A stretch of 7,848 nt of DNA, taken from Planctomycetaceae bacterium. Lineage in GTDB: Bacteria > Planctomycetota > Planctomycetia > Planctomycetales > Planctomycetaceae. Shown here one piece after another: positions 1 to 7,220 of the stretch. How positions within the stretch are numbered: the first letter of the stretch is position 1; each line of letters starts with the position of its first letter. Position numbers and translations under genes: made by a program. Under the pieces are notes generated by a model. The model was given only the letters and a program-made list of their open reading frames with translations. It was not told the DNA's origin and made no database searches. The stretch is taken from the NCBI GenBank assembly GCA_020426085.1, contig JAGQQP010000180.1, positions 1-7,848 on the forward strand. The letters run 5' to 3'.

Positions 1-217
1 CAAACATCACTTTCTTAGAATCAACCGGCAGAAATTTGACGATTTCTGCACGAGACGTGTCAAAAATTCCCAATTGATGCAGTGTCTCAAAATACAAAAT
101 GAGATAGCGACCGCCTCCCCCCACCACCAGATCTGTAATTTCGGCAGGCAGTATGAGCTCTTTCTGTTTTCCCTCAAACTGAACCGTTTTCAGCTTCGGC
201 AGAGTCACCTGAGTCGA
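1..217 (-). repeat. Protein module 3 of the partial gene (beginning only)
   Basis: Third copy, beginning near residue 944 with STQVTLPKL, then LILPAEITDLVVGGGGRYLI, IFDTSRAEIVKFLPV, matching the first blade of modules 1 and 2. It is cut by the window edge after residue 1015. It is preceded by a short Ala/Pro/Lys/Ser linker at about 916-943. Confidence 0.75.
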
Positions 218-3046
218 ACCGTTGAAGCGGGCCCAGACAGTCCTGGAATCCATTTTCGCAAGCGGCTGCGGTTTCGGAGCAGCAGACCCTGCCGACATTT
301 TCCCGTTTATCGAGAGCAGGTAGGAGTGATACATTGATTTACCCGCCGGACTGGTCACGGTAAGAATCACAGATGCCTGATCGTTCTGAAAGTCTTTCGG
401 AACAGCCCAGGTCACCACACCGTCGCTGGAAACAGTCATCCCCTCTGGACCGGAATCGATCTGGTACTTTAACGGAGTCTGATTTGATTTGACTTCGAGC
501 TTGTATTCATACTTCTCGCCGCGCGCAGCGATCTTGACGGGCTGGCTCTGGGTGAATAAGTAATCTTTTTTGCGATCCTTTAGTAACTGATCCAGTTTGA
601 CTCGATGCAGATAAATTCGACTTCTCGTTTCAGGAAGATAGGCCAGGGTCTCTGCCTGGGGAATATAATACGCCTGCATGTATCTCGAGTCGGAACCCAT
701 CATCGACTGGTAGGATTGAGTCTCATTTTTCCAGACATCAGGGATCGTCACTAAAGGCTCCGTTTCGCCGGACGCGTAGATCTTCACATCGCGTTTCGTA
801 CTTCCTTCCCTCTGTACCAGTAGGCTGGGATCAGAAGAAGGATACATGCTTCGCAGGTTCTGGTTGACGGGCATCAAATCTTTCGTCAGGACGACGCCAC
901 TGGCAAAAATGTGGTTGCCGTCAGGGCCGGGCAGCAGCGGTCCATAAGATTTATTCAGGGACATCGCTTTCAGTTTTTTTCCGTCGACCTCGTAAGCCAC
1001 TCCTTCCCAGTCATACTGCTCCCGCAAACTGACTCCAAAGAGCTTCCCGTTGGCGGAAGCATTCACATGATACCTCCTGGTTTCTTCTGCAGAGATTACA
1101 GGCGGACGCTCCGACTCCAGTTCAATCGGTTCCAGTGATTCCAGGTCCAGAAAACTGCTGACCATCACACTGTTACGCCGGTCACCCCTCTTCAGGGTGC
1201 CGACATAGACAGGCCCATTGGAAGCGGCCCCCATCGCCAGTTGCACAACGCCCCCCTCCACCGGTATCCGCCGCGCGAACTCTTTCTTAAATGTCGAAAG
1301 TTCATAACGCGTGATGATTCGCTGATTGTGATCGAGCACGACGAGTTTGGTCGCACCGGCAGCAAAGGAAACCAGACCGGAATTCACGGTCATGTAATTC
1401 ACGATACGCGCCCGGGAAACATCAAACAGTGCCAGTTGCCGGATATCGGGTAAATAAAAGACGAGATATCGACCGCCGCCTCCTGAAATGACATGACTGA
1501 ACGGGCGCGGTAACTTGATCACAGCGTGATCTCCCCGAAAGGCGGACGCGTTGAGCTCAGGTAAAATGGCTGGCCTCAGATGAGTTTCCCCCGCCTTGCC
1601 AGCTGCCGTCAGAGGCAGGCTCTCAAAAAGAACCGGTTTCTCCCTGAATTTCAGCTTGAAATCAACGACCGACTCTCTACCATTGGAATCAGAGATGCGA
1701 AACCCGAGTTCGATGTGATCAGTCATGTGTGATTCGTCGATGCCAAAATCCTCTGGTATCTGCCAGCGAATCTTACCTTCCGGGGTCACCGTCAGTCCGT
1801 CGGGAGGTCGAATCAATTGAATCTTGACTTCTCCCTGGACCGACTTGACCTTGATTTCAGATTCGTATAATTCACCCCGATACGCATCCTCATCTGGAGC
1901 ACGCGAAACATAGAAATGGAGTCTTCCGTTTTGCTTCAATCGCTCGGCAATATTCAGCGAACGCAAGTCAATCGAATCGTTGCTCTCCGTAATAAACATC
2001 ATCAGCTGCGCCGCTTCAATATAATAACGTCGCGGAAATCCGGGCGTTTTGACATCGGGATCAGGGCGATAGCCATTCGGCAGCATGATATGCTGGATCA
2101 CGGGGGAGATTTCAGGCCCCGGTCCCGGCACTGTGAGTAAAGGCGTATCGGTCCCTGGCAGGATCACCGAATAAGGATTTCCTCTACCGCCCAGCGGGTA
2201 CAGATAAAAATCACTGAAAGTAGGCATATACCCGCCAATCAGGTTATTAAAGCGATCGATTTTTTCCAGCTGCTGGTTGTAAATCCCCGACAGGTTAAAC
2301 AGATTGGTGCCATACTGATCGGGAAACCCCCTCCCCCAGGTTTTCTCCAGGTATCGTGTCTCTACCGTGTCCCCTTTGATCGCCACCCGCAACAACCCCG
2401 ATGGTGAAGCAAACTTCTTGCAGATACCAAAAACGCGACCATCGGCTGACGCCTCGACATCACACCGGTCAGCATGATTCAACTCCCACTCGGACGATAT
2501 CTGCACTGAAGAAGGGCCGAGTGTCTCCAGATCGAGAAACTGCCATGCCCCCTGCGCTTGATCCGATCCCAGTAAAATGGGACCGTTAGAAGCGGCCCCC
2601 ATTGTGATATGGACCACACGCAAATCGGCAGGCAAAGCTTGTGACTGAACCTCTTTCAGATCAGGCAGATGATAGCTCTGGATTCTGTTTTGCTCCCGAT
2701 GGACAATCACCAGCTTGTCGGCGCCCGCGGTGTAACAGAAATTCCCTGTATTCATCTTCAACGTTTTCACAACTTCGAGCTGGCAGACATCGAAGACAAT
2801 CAGCTGTTGCCTGTCTGGAACGTGAAAGACAAAATAGCGCCCACCGCCGCCAATGGCGAGATCTCTGCAGGTACCTGGCAACTTGATATTGACCTGATCC
2901 GGACTGAGTTTGGGAGCGGTGATTTCAGGCAGTTTTACCGGCGTCAAATGCGCTTCACCTGGTCTGGTCGTCTGCCCCGCTACTTCACAACAGATGATCG
3001 CAAAACAGGCAATCAGAAGTGACACCCTCAGCAAAGTGACATTCAC
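1..3046 (-). CDS. Giant secreted repeat-module protein (propeller-like + Ig-like units), 3' end beyond window
   Basis: This reading frame runs without a stop from a GTG at 3044-3046 to the window edge, giving 1015 residues; the C-terminus is missing. I do not recognise a named gene. Residues 1-24 are a signal peptide (one Arg at 7, hydrophobic core, likely cleavage VAG|Q); an LIAC14 lipobox-like match exists but its hydrophobic core is short. Unit 1 (about 30-470) has around seven blade-like repeats, including GGGGRYFVF and MGAASNGP, then an Ig-like domain with DGLTVTPEGKIRW. Unit 2 (about 486-915) repeats this with GGGGRYLVF, MGAASNGP and EGMTVSSDGVVTW. Unit 3 begins near 944 with a third GGGGRYL and is cut off. 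The start is supported by AGGA eight bases upstream. The neighbour 83 bp upstream is a paralogue, so an operon is likely. By analogy with that neighbour, a coiled coil, SHD1 and DUF1559-like end may follow, but that is not visible. A propeller/Ig surface or periplasmic scaffold is an inference. Confidence 0.9.
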   Translation of the reverse strand, partial: MNVTLLRVSLLIACFAIICCEVAGQTTRPGEAHLTPVKLPEITAPKLSPDQVNIKLPGTCRDLAIGGGGRYFVFHVPDRQQLIVFDVCQLEVVKTLKMNTGNFCYTAGADKLVIVHREQNRIQSYHLPDLKEVQSQALPADLRVVHITMGAASNGPILLGSDQAQGAWQFLDLETLGPSSVQISSEWELNHADRCDVEASADGRVFGICKKFASPSGLLRVAIKGDTVETRYLEKTWGRGFPDQYGTNLFNLSGIYNQQLEKIDRFNNLIGGYMPTFSDFYLYPLGGRGNPYSVILPGTDTPLLTVPGPGPEISPVIQHIMLPNGYRPDPDVKTPGFPRRYYIEAAQLMMFITESNDSIDLRSLNIAERLKQNGRLHFYVSRAPDEDAYRGELYESEIKVKSVQGEVKIQLIRPPDGLTVTPEGKIRWQIPEDFGIDESHMTDHIELGFRISDSNGRESVVDFKLKFREKPVLFESLPLTAAGKAGETHLRPAILPELNASAFRGDHAVIKLPRPFSHVISGGGGRYLVFYLPDIRQLALFDVSRARIVNYMTVNSGLVSFAAGATKLVVLDHNQRIITRYELSTFKKEFARRIPVEGGVVQLAMGAASNGPVYVGTLKRGDRRNSVMVSSFLDLESLEPIELESERPPVISAEETRRYHVNASANGKLFGVSLREQYDWEGVAYEVDGKKLKAMSLNKSYGPLLPGPDGNHIFASGVVLTKDLMPVNQNLRSMYPSSDPSLLVQREGSTKRDVKIYASGETEPLVTIPDVWKNETQSYQSMMGSDSRYMQAYYIPQAETLAYLPETRSRIYLHRVKLDQLLKDRKKDYLFTQSQPVKIAARGEKYEYKLEVKSNQTPLKYQIDSGPEGMTVSSDGVVTWAVPKDFQNDQASVILTVTSPAGKSMYHSYLLSINGKMSAGSAAPKPQPLAKMDSRTVWARFNGSTQVTLPKLKTVQFEGKQKELILPAEITDLVVGGGGRYLILYFETLHQLGIFDTSRAEIVKFLPVDSKKVMF
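302..1591 (-). repeat. Protein module 2 of the partial gene (residues about 486-915)
   Basis: Second copy of the unit. It opens with GETHLRPAILPEL, then IKLP, GGGGRYLVFYLP, FDVSRARIV, MGAASNGPV and SANGKLFGV, each aligned with module 1 in the same order, and ends with an Ig-like domain (about 836-913). Divergence from module 1 is substantial, so the duplication is not recent. Confidence 0.8.
1637..2959 (-). repeat. Protein module 1 of the partial gene (residues about 30-470)
   Basis: First copy of the coding repeat unit. It starts with GEAHLTPVKLP straight after the signal peptide, then blade-like repeats (residues about 63-98, 105-138, 149-184, 199-230, 245-268, 275-306, 340-371) and an Ig-like domain (about 385-470). 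Boundaries are estimated by aligning units by eye. Confidence 0.8.
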
Positions 3047-3054
3047 GTGGCTGT

Positions 3055-3058
3055 TCCT
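3055..3058 (-). promoter_or_regulatory. Ribosome binding site fixing the GTG start of the partial gene
   Basis: On the minus strand, AAAGGA precedes GTG (3044-3046) with eight bases between AGGA and the start. It supports GTG over any later start, which would lose the signal peptide. The surrounding ATCAAAGGA also occurs before the upstream paralogue. Confidence 0.7.
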
Positions 3059-3109
3059 TTGATGTAATAACGCAATTTGATGAATTCAGATAACAGATCA
3101 ATTAAATAC

Positions 3110-3129
3110 TCCGATCGAATTGGATCGGA
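3110..3129 (-). other. Small hairpin directly after the stop codon
   Basis: A perfect 7-bp inverted repeat, TCCGATC and GATCGGA, with a 6-base loop, abuts the TGA at 3130-3132. On the minus strand it is followed by GTATTTAATTG, not a real U run, so it is a weak terminator at best. It may attenuate read-through or protect the mRNA end between the two paralogues. Confidence 0.4.
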
Positions 3130-6100
3130 TCACTGTGACATATTCGTAGGCCCATTTTCGAGATTGAGCATTCTGCCGATCTCATCGAGCGGTTTCTTGT
3201 CGGAAATCAACTCGACTTTTCCATCTGCAAATAACGCATAAAAACCGTCTGGCTGAAAACCAAACAGCCGCTCAATGGAATTGTCTGACTCATACTCCCA
3301 GTCATCGGGCTTTGTCCATTCGACGGCTAACGCATCGGGCGCTTCCACAACAATCGCGGTTTTGCCCGGCAGTTCTCCCCCGCGAAACAGACTCTCTCCG
3401 CCAGGACCGCTAAACAGGGGACGTTGTGCCCGGATCGCCAGCAGATTCGTTTTTCCGACTCCTGCTTTGGACCGGGAAGAACGATAGAATGAAGGGATGA
3501 GTGGTATCAGTTTTTTATTGTATTCACTGTCCCAGGGCTCATCATGACGGAACAGGGAATACAGCTCCCCCTGCCCCACATATTTGAGAAGCTGAACCCG
3601 CCAGCTCAACAGTGGCTTCCCCTGCTGATCCTGGATATTCCCCAGCAGATTCGTTTTGCCGAAGCGGCTGGGAGTTTTCTGAATTGCTAACCAGAGTTCC
3701 AGCATTCGCTGCTGTGGTGAACCACTATCTGCCAGTTCCTTTTCCCGCTGTTTCCGTTCTGCGATCTCAGTTTTGGAAACCTGATTCAGATATTCCCGAT
3801 CAAGCGCACTCAATGTGTTGTCCGGAATCGTCAGAATTTGATTGGACCGGGAATGCAGAATCACCGTATCAGCAAAATACTTGATCAGTCGTGCCTCGAT
3901 TTCGTTCTCGCTGATGTCCGTCCAGAGACGATACGGATTTGGTGCGTCTGGTCCGAATCCCCGCAGTTTCCGCAGCGCCTGTTCTTTTTCAAATCTCCGA
4001 AATTGTTCTGCCGTATCCTGTTCCGCCTGCTCCCGAAACGTTTTACCACTCTCAACCAGGCGTTGTAATTTGATGCTGTTCTGTTTTTCACGCTCCACGA
4101 TTCGTTTGGCTTCCTGCGCTGCTGCCTTGAGGTCTTCCACCATTTTCTTCTCAGCCTCTTTCCGTTCCTCTTCCCGGCGGACCTTCTCCTGCGCGATCCC
4201 AATCGCAGCAGGTACGAACATGGTAAAACGGTGGTTCAGTTCCTGGGTCGAATCATCTTTCAATTGAACGGTGACTTTAAATTCAGGCTCTACAACGTCA
4301 GCAGGAACCTTCCAGCTCATCAGTCCTGTGTCCGTAACGGTCATCCCTTCCGGTCCTGATTTCAACTCGTATTTCACTCCCCCTTTCCGGGAAGCCGTTT
4401 CAATCTGATATTTCCAGAGCTGACCGGGAGCCGCTTTCGTCTCAGGCCTTGATGTCGCGTAGAAATAATCAATGCCGGACTGTTTCATCTGCTCCAGAAG
4501 TGATACACGATGTAGAATCAGCCTGTCATTAGAATTTGGAACCTGGATCAGAAGATTTTGATCCGGAAAAAACGAGAAGCGTTTGGCATAAGCCATTCCC
4601 GGTGGGTCCTGACGTTCAAACTTGCTGAGTGAAGTATCGACGTCGTTCAAAGTCAGCAGCGGTTGCAGTTCCCCTACTGCATGCACGGCCAGCATATCAA
4701 TCTGACCGGAATCGCGCCGACTGGATGACAGTAGATTGAGAAAGTAGCCGGGTTGAATTGCCGGAATCAGGCTGCCTAACTGGATCGGCAAAACCGGTTT
4801 TCCTACTTCAGCAGCCTGGAAAATCTCTTCCATCTGGTTTGTGATAATGCCCCGCTCTGAATACAGAAACGTACCATCGGCGCCCGGCAGGAGTAACGAA
4901 CCATAATCGCGCGGGCTTTGCCGATATTCGATGTTTGAATCCAGGTAAATCAGTGTGTGGTTACCCAGCGTCACCACACGCCCGTCTGCGGAAGCGGAAA
5001 CTGCCTTCAACAGAATCGGACTGGAGTTGAGATATCCGGAATCTTTCCCTTTGACTTCGATCACTTTCATACTGCGGGGATCGACGTAGGTATAATTCTG
5101 CCCATTGGCATCACGCCCCGAAAATAGGACCAGCAGATTCGAAGAGGAATGCCCCATTACCACTGCATGGATCTGCTTATCCACCGGCACAGGTACGACC
5201 AGATCGCGTTTGAAATCATCCAGTTTCCAGCGTTCGATGATCTGTTGATCGCGCAGAACGACTATCAGATACTCTGCACTGGCTGCAAACAGAATGTCTT
5301 CTGATCCTGCCGGCAGAGTTTTGATAAATTTCAGGCTGGCCACATCAAAAACTTTCAGTTGTTTCAGACTCTGAAAGTACAGGATCAGATACTGCCCGCT
5401 ACGTCCTGCCACCATGTCCGTCAGGGGGGCAGGCAGATCCACCTTTCTCTGCCCTGGTTTGAGTGTGTCAATCGGTTTCGACTGCGGCGGTTCAGGAGGT
5501 TCGGGTTTCGACTGTCCGGCTGATTTGAGAATTGCGAGAGCACCTTTCATCCCTTGTGAGGTAGCATTCCTGCTTGCAGGCGCGGGTTGACTGACAACGG
5601 GTTCCGGTACAATTTTCGGAATTTCCGCAATCATTGCCTGATCGCCGCTGACGGCAATTTCAAACTCGTGAAACAGCTCATAGCCGGTAGCATCAATGAT
5701 ATTCACAAAGACATTCACCCGACTGTCCCGGAAATCCGGCGGCACGTTCCATTCGAGAACACCACGTGAGGAAATCGTCATTCCCTCAGGTCCCGAATAG
5801 AGTTGAAACCGAACCTGCTCCTGCTTTGATTTAACCTGGATCGGATACGTGTAGCGTTCCTCTCGTGTCGCCTCTAAAATCGGTTCGCTGCTGACAAACA
5901 GATAATTCTGGTCAGTCTGCTCCAGTGTCTGTTTCAGATCGAGATGCTGTAGCAGTATTTCGTCATTGGATTCCGGCAAAGTAATCAGCACTTGTGCCTG
6001 TTCAATAAAATAGTGACGCAGGAACGGCTCTGCTTCTTTTTTAACGGCTCCATTCGTGCGCCCCCTGGCGTCTTTGACTTCAGGTAGAATCTGCGGACCG

Positions 6101-7056
6101 GGAGCAGAGACCGTCGCGAGAGGATGCGCTTGATCTCCCCGATGAAGATGGAATGAGCTGCCATCTTCGCCGCGTACGAAATAATAATCACTGTAAACCG
6201 CTGGAATACCTGAGTTCAGACAGACCTCACCAGCGATCTGCCTGAGAGACGGGAGATAGATACCACTGGCATTAAACAGCCGGCTTCCATCTTTACCGGG
6301 AACGACCACTCCATTCGTATCATAGCGGTGCGCTGTTTCAATTTGATTGCCATTGATTCTGATGGTTTTTATACGAGAGGGAGCAATACCGCCCACACAG
6401 ATACCAAACACCTTACCGTCTGGGGAAACGTGAATGATTCGATTTCCGCTGAGAACGTGAATCTCTCCCCCGGGCAGGTCGACGCGACTTTTTTCCAGAG
6501 TCTGCAGGTCCAGAAATGATTTTTCCGCGTAACTCTCATTACCAGAGAAAAATAAAACCGGACCATTCGAGGCAGATCCCATGACAAGCTGAGACCCTTC
6601 ACCATTCAGAGCTACTGGTAGAGATAATTCCTTTTCAAACGTGTTCAGACTGTATCGCTGAATGACCGACTGATCGCGCGAGAGAATCACCAGCTTGTCC
6701 GCTCCTGCGGTGAGGCTGATGTCTTCAAATTCAATCGGAATCAGTTTGATGATCTGTGCAGCGGAAACATCGAACACCGCCAGCTGTTTCTGCTGCTTCA
6801 GATAAAAAATCAGGTAGCGGCCGTTGCCACCAGCGGCAACATGGGTGAACACACCAGGCAGTTTTATCTTCGCCTGATCCCGGTCCAGTTTCGTCGGTGT
6901 CACAGGAGGCAGAGTGACGGGAATTAAATGCGTTTCACCTGAACGAAATCCGCTTTGATCACCTGTTTGTGTATCTGCTTCCTGCCCGTCTGCAAGTCCG
7001 CAGAACATGCCACAAAACAGTATCGATAGAGAGAGCCACAGGATGCTGATGCGCAC
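3130..7056 (-). CDS. Secreted propeller/Ig module protein with coiled coil, SHD1 and DUF1559-like C-terminus
   Basis: This is a complete 1308-residue protein with a GTG start and TGA stop. Residues 1-24 form a signal peptide (cleavage near ADG|Q). Two tandem units follow: unit 1 at about 40-470 and unit 2 at about 532-949. Each has about seven blade-like beta repeats and a putative Ig/cadherin-like domain marked by SGPEGMT followed by W-x-VP (residues 421-439 and 900-918). A Pro/Ser/Lys-rich linker occupies about 471-531. Residues 955-1030 are a Glu/Lys/Arg/Gln-rich coiled coil. Residues 1041-1095 resemble SHD1 (YRLWTD at the start, IPDNTLSALDREYL at the end). Residues 1114-1300 resemble the C-terminal part of DUF1559 proteins (GKPLLSWRVQLLKYV, DEPWDS, IVVEAPDALAVEWTKPDDW, FADGKVELIS), without the usual pilin-like N-terminal helix. 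Export is well supported. The function is unknown; a surface or periplasmic scaffold or ligand-binding protein is inferred. It lies first in a probable two-gene operon. Confidence 0.93.
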   Translation of the reverse strand: MRISILWLSLSILFCGMFCGLADGQEADTQTGDQSGFRSGETHLIPVTLPPVTPTKLDRDQAKIKLPGVFTHVAAGGNGRYLIFYLKQQKQLAVFDVSAAQIIKLIPIEFEDISLTAGADKLVILSRDQSVIQRYSLNTFEKELSLPVALNGEGSQLVMGSASNGPVLFFSGNESYAEKSFLDLQTLEKSRVDLPGGEIHVLSGNRIIHVSPDGKVFGICVGGIAPSRIKTIRINGNQIETAHRYDTNGVVVPGKDGSRLFNASGIYLPSLRQIAGEVCLNSGIPAVYSDYYFVRGEDGSSFHLHRGDQAHPLATVSAPGPQILPEVKDARGRTNGAVKKEAEPFLRHYFIEQAQVLITLPESNDEILLQHLDLKQTLEQTDQNYLFVSSEPILEATREERYTYPIQVKSKQEQVRFQLYSGPEGMTISSRGVLEWNVPPDFRDSRVNVFVNIIDATGYELFHEFEIAVSGDQAMIAEIPKIVPEPVVSQPAPASRNATSQGMKGALAILKSAGQSKPEPPEPPQSKPIDTLKPGQRKVDLPAPLTDMVAGRSGQYLILYFQSLKQLKVFDVASLKFIKTLPAGSEDILFAASAEYLIVVLRDQQIIERWKLDDFKRDLVVPVPVDKQIHAVVMGHSSSNLLVLFSGRDANGQNYTYVDPRSMKVIEVKGKDSGYLNSSPILLKAVSASADGRVVTLGNHTLIYLDSNIEYRQSPRDYGSLLLPGADGTFLYSERGIITNQMEEIFQAAEVGKPVLPIQLGSLIPAIQPGYFLNLLSSSRRDSGQIDMLAVHAVGELQPLLTLNDVDTSLSKFERQDPPGMAYAKRFSFFPDQNLLIQVPNSNDRLILHRVSLLEQMKQSGIDYFYATSRPETKAAPGQLWKYQIETASRKGGVKYELKSGPEGMTVTDTGLMSWKVPADVVEPEFKVTVQLKDDSTQELNHRFTMFVPAAIGIAQEKVRREEERKEAEKKMVEDLKAAAQEAKRIVEREKQNSIKLQRLVESGKTFREQAEQDTAEQFRRFEKEQALRKLRGFGPDAPNPYRLWTDISENEIEARLIKYFADTVILHSRSNQILTIPDNTLSALDREYLNQVSKTEIAERKQREKELADSGSPQQRMLELWLAIQKTPSRFGKTNLLGNIQDQQGKPLLSWRVQLLKYVGQGELYSLFRHDEPWDSEYNKKLIPLIPSFYRSSRSKAGVGKTNLLAIRAQRPLFSGPGGESLFRGGELPGKTAIVVEAPDALAVEWTKPDDWEYESDNSIERLFGFQPDGFYALFADGKVELISDKKPLDEIGRMLNLENGPTNMSQ
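3157..3717 (-). other. DUF1559-like C-terminal domain (residues about 1114-1300)
   Basis: Recognisable landmarks of the C-terminal part of the DUF1559 family: N-I-x-D-x-x-GKPLLSWRV, DEPWDSEYNKKLI, a Pro/Tyr segment, then IVVEAPDALAVEWTKPDDW and a terminal FADGKVELIS strand pair. The pilin-type N-terminal methylation helix of stand-alone DUF1559 proteins is absent. The assignment is from memory of the family pattern. Confidence 0.75.
3772..3936 (-). other. SHD1-like domain (residues about 1041-1095)
   Basis: The pattern is a tryptophan-containing start (YRLWTD), a central strand pair (EIEARLIKYFADTVILH), then the hallmark ending ILTIPDNTLSALDREYL, which matches the SLA1 homology domain 1 layout (R-x-W-x-D ... 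V-x-L ... I-P-x-x-x-L-S-x-x-D-x-x-Y). SHD1 is common in planctomycete exported proteins; its bacterial role is not established. Confidence 0.7.
3967..4194 (-). other. Coiled-coil region of the 1308-residue protein (residues about 955-1030)
   Basis: A long stretch dominated by Glu, Lys, Arg, Gln and Ala, without Pro and with few Gly, beginning AQEKVRREEERKEAEKK. It separates the exported propeller/Ig units from the SHD1 and DUF1559-like domains and could act as a stalk or oligomerisation segment. Confidence 0.75.
4210..5463 (-). repeat. Protein module 2 of the 1308-residue gene (residues about 532-949)
   Basis: The second unit keeps VDLPAPLTDMVAGRSGQYLI, VFDVASLKFIKTLP and the Ig-like segment EGMTVTDTGLMSWKVP. 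It has lost the GETHL cap, which is replaced by a Pro-rich linker, and it has drifted at two landmarks: GGGGR became GRSGQ, and GAASNGP became GHSSSNL. Confidence 0.75.
5647..6939 (-). repeat. Protein module 1 of the 1308-residue gene (residues about 40-470)
   Basis: The unit starts with GETHLIPVTLPPV after the signal peptide. Seven blade-like stretches can be traced, near residues 73-108, 115-148, 158-194, 210-242, 252-277, 287-317 and 347-378. The Ig-like domain spans about 390-470, with EGMTISSRGVLEWNVP in its middle. Confidence 0.8.
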
Positions 7057-7063
7057 TCCGTAT

Positions 7064-7068
7064 CTCCT
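7064..7068 (-). promoter_or_regulatory. Ribosome binding site fixing the GTG start of the 1308-residue gene
   Basis: AGGAG on the minus strand lies seven bases before GTG (7054-7056). It is a strong Shine-Dalgarno match, and no in-frame ATG occurs before residue 17, which is inside the signal peptide. Confidence 0.75.
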
Positions 7069-7163
7069 TTGATTTTGTAAGAGAATGAAAGAATGAAGAG
7101 CTATGAGGAAAACAGATAAAGTAATTCAGAGTGAACGCTGATGCACAACAAGAAATCAGATAA

Positions 7164-7186
7164 TGAACAGTTCAACTGAACATTCA
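7164..7186. promoter_or_regulatory. Inverted-repeat cluster, possible operator
   Basis: TGAACAGTTCA (7164-7174) is a palindrome with 5-bp arms around one base. Two bases later, TGAACATTCA (7177-7186) is a near copy, and GTTCA/TGAAC (7170-7181) forms a further inverted pair. It touches the candidate -10 of the minus-strand promoter, as a repressor site would. No regulator gene is in the window. Confidence 0.35.
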
Positions 7187-7214
7187 TCATGGTCATATGT
7201 AAATGGCAGATCAA
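7186..7214 (-). promoter_or_regulatory. Candidate promoter for the module-protein operon
   Basis: On the minus strand, TTGATC (7209-7214), a 17-base spacer, then CATGAT (7186-7191); each hexamer matches four of six consensus bases. A-tract DNA at 7221-7260 lies just upstream, as an UP element would. The leader would be about 120 bases. The evidence is weak but the arrangement is consistent. Confidence 0.28.
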
Positions 7215-7220
7215 CATGGA

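Noticed and set aside
74..3022. Several plus-strand open frames of 60-117 codons across 74-3022
   Set aside because: They lie antisense to the long minus-strand coding frame, have no family resemblance, and are rich in His, Arg, Ser and Gln as expected for antisense shadows.
1..3046. Possibility that 1-3046 is a decayed pseudogene
   Set aside because: Translation through 1015 codons shows no stop or frame break, and domain order is intact; it is just cut by the window edge.
3275..6605. Plus- and minus-strand open frames of 60-141 codons overlapping the 1308-residue gene
   Set aside because: They sit inside a clearly supported coding sequence in other frames and show only shadow composition.
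1..7056. Large-scale repeats considered as mobile-element or CRISPR repeats
   Set aside because: They are in-frame protein modules with diverged DNA; no transposase, terminal inverted repeats, target-site duplications or short regular repeat-spacer pattern were seen.
7101..7217. Minus-strand 38-codon open frame (hydrophobic, ATG at 7217) in the leader region of the module operon
   Set aside because: Only weak ribosome-binding sequence, and it overlaps the candidate promoter and operator; no basis to call a leader peptide.
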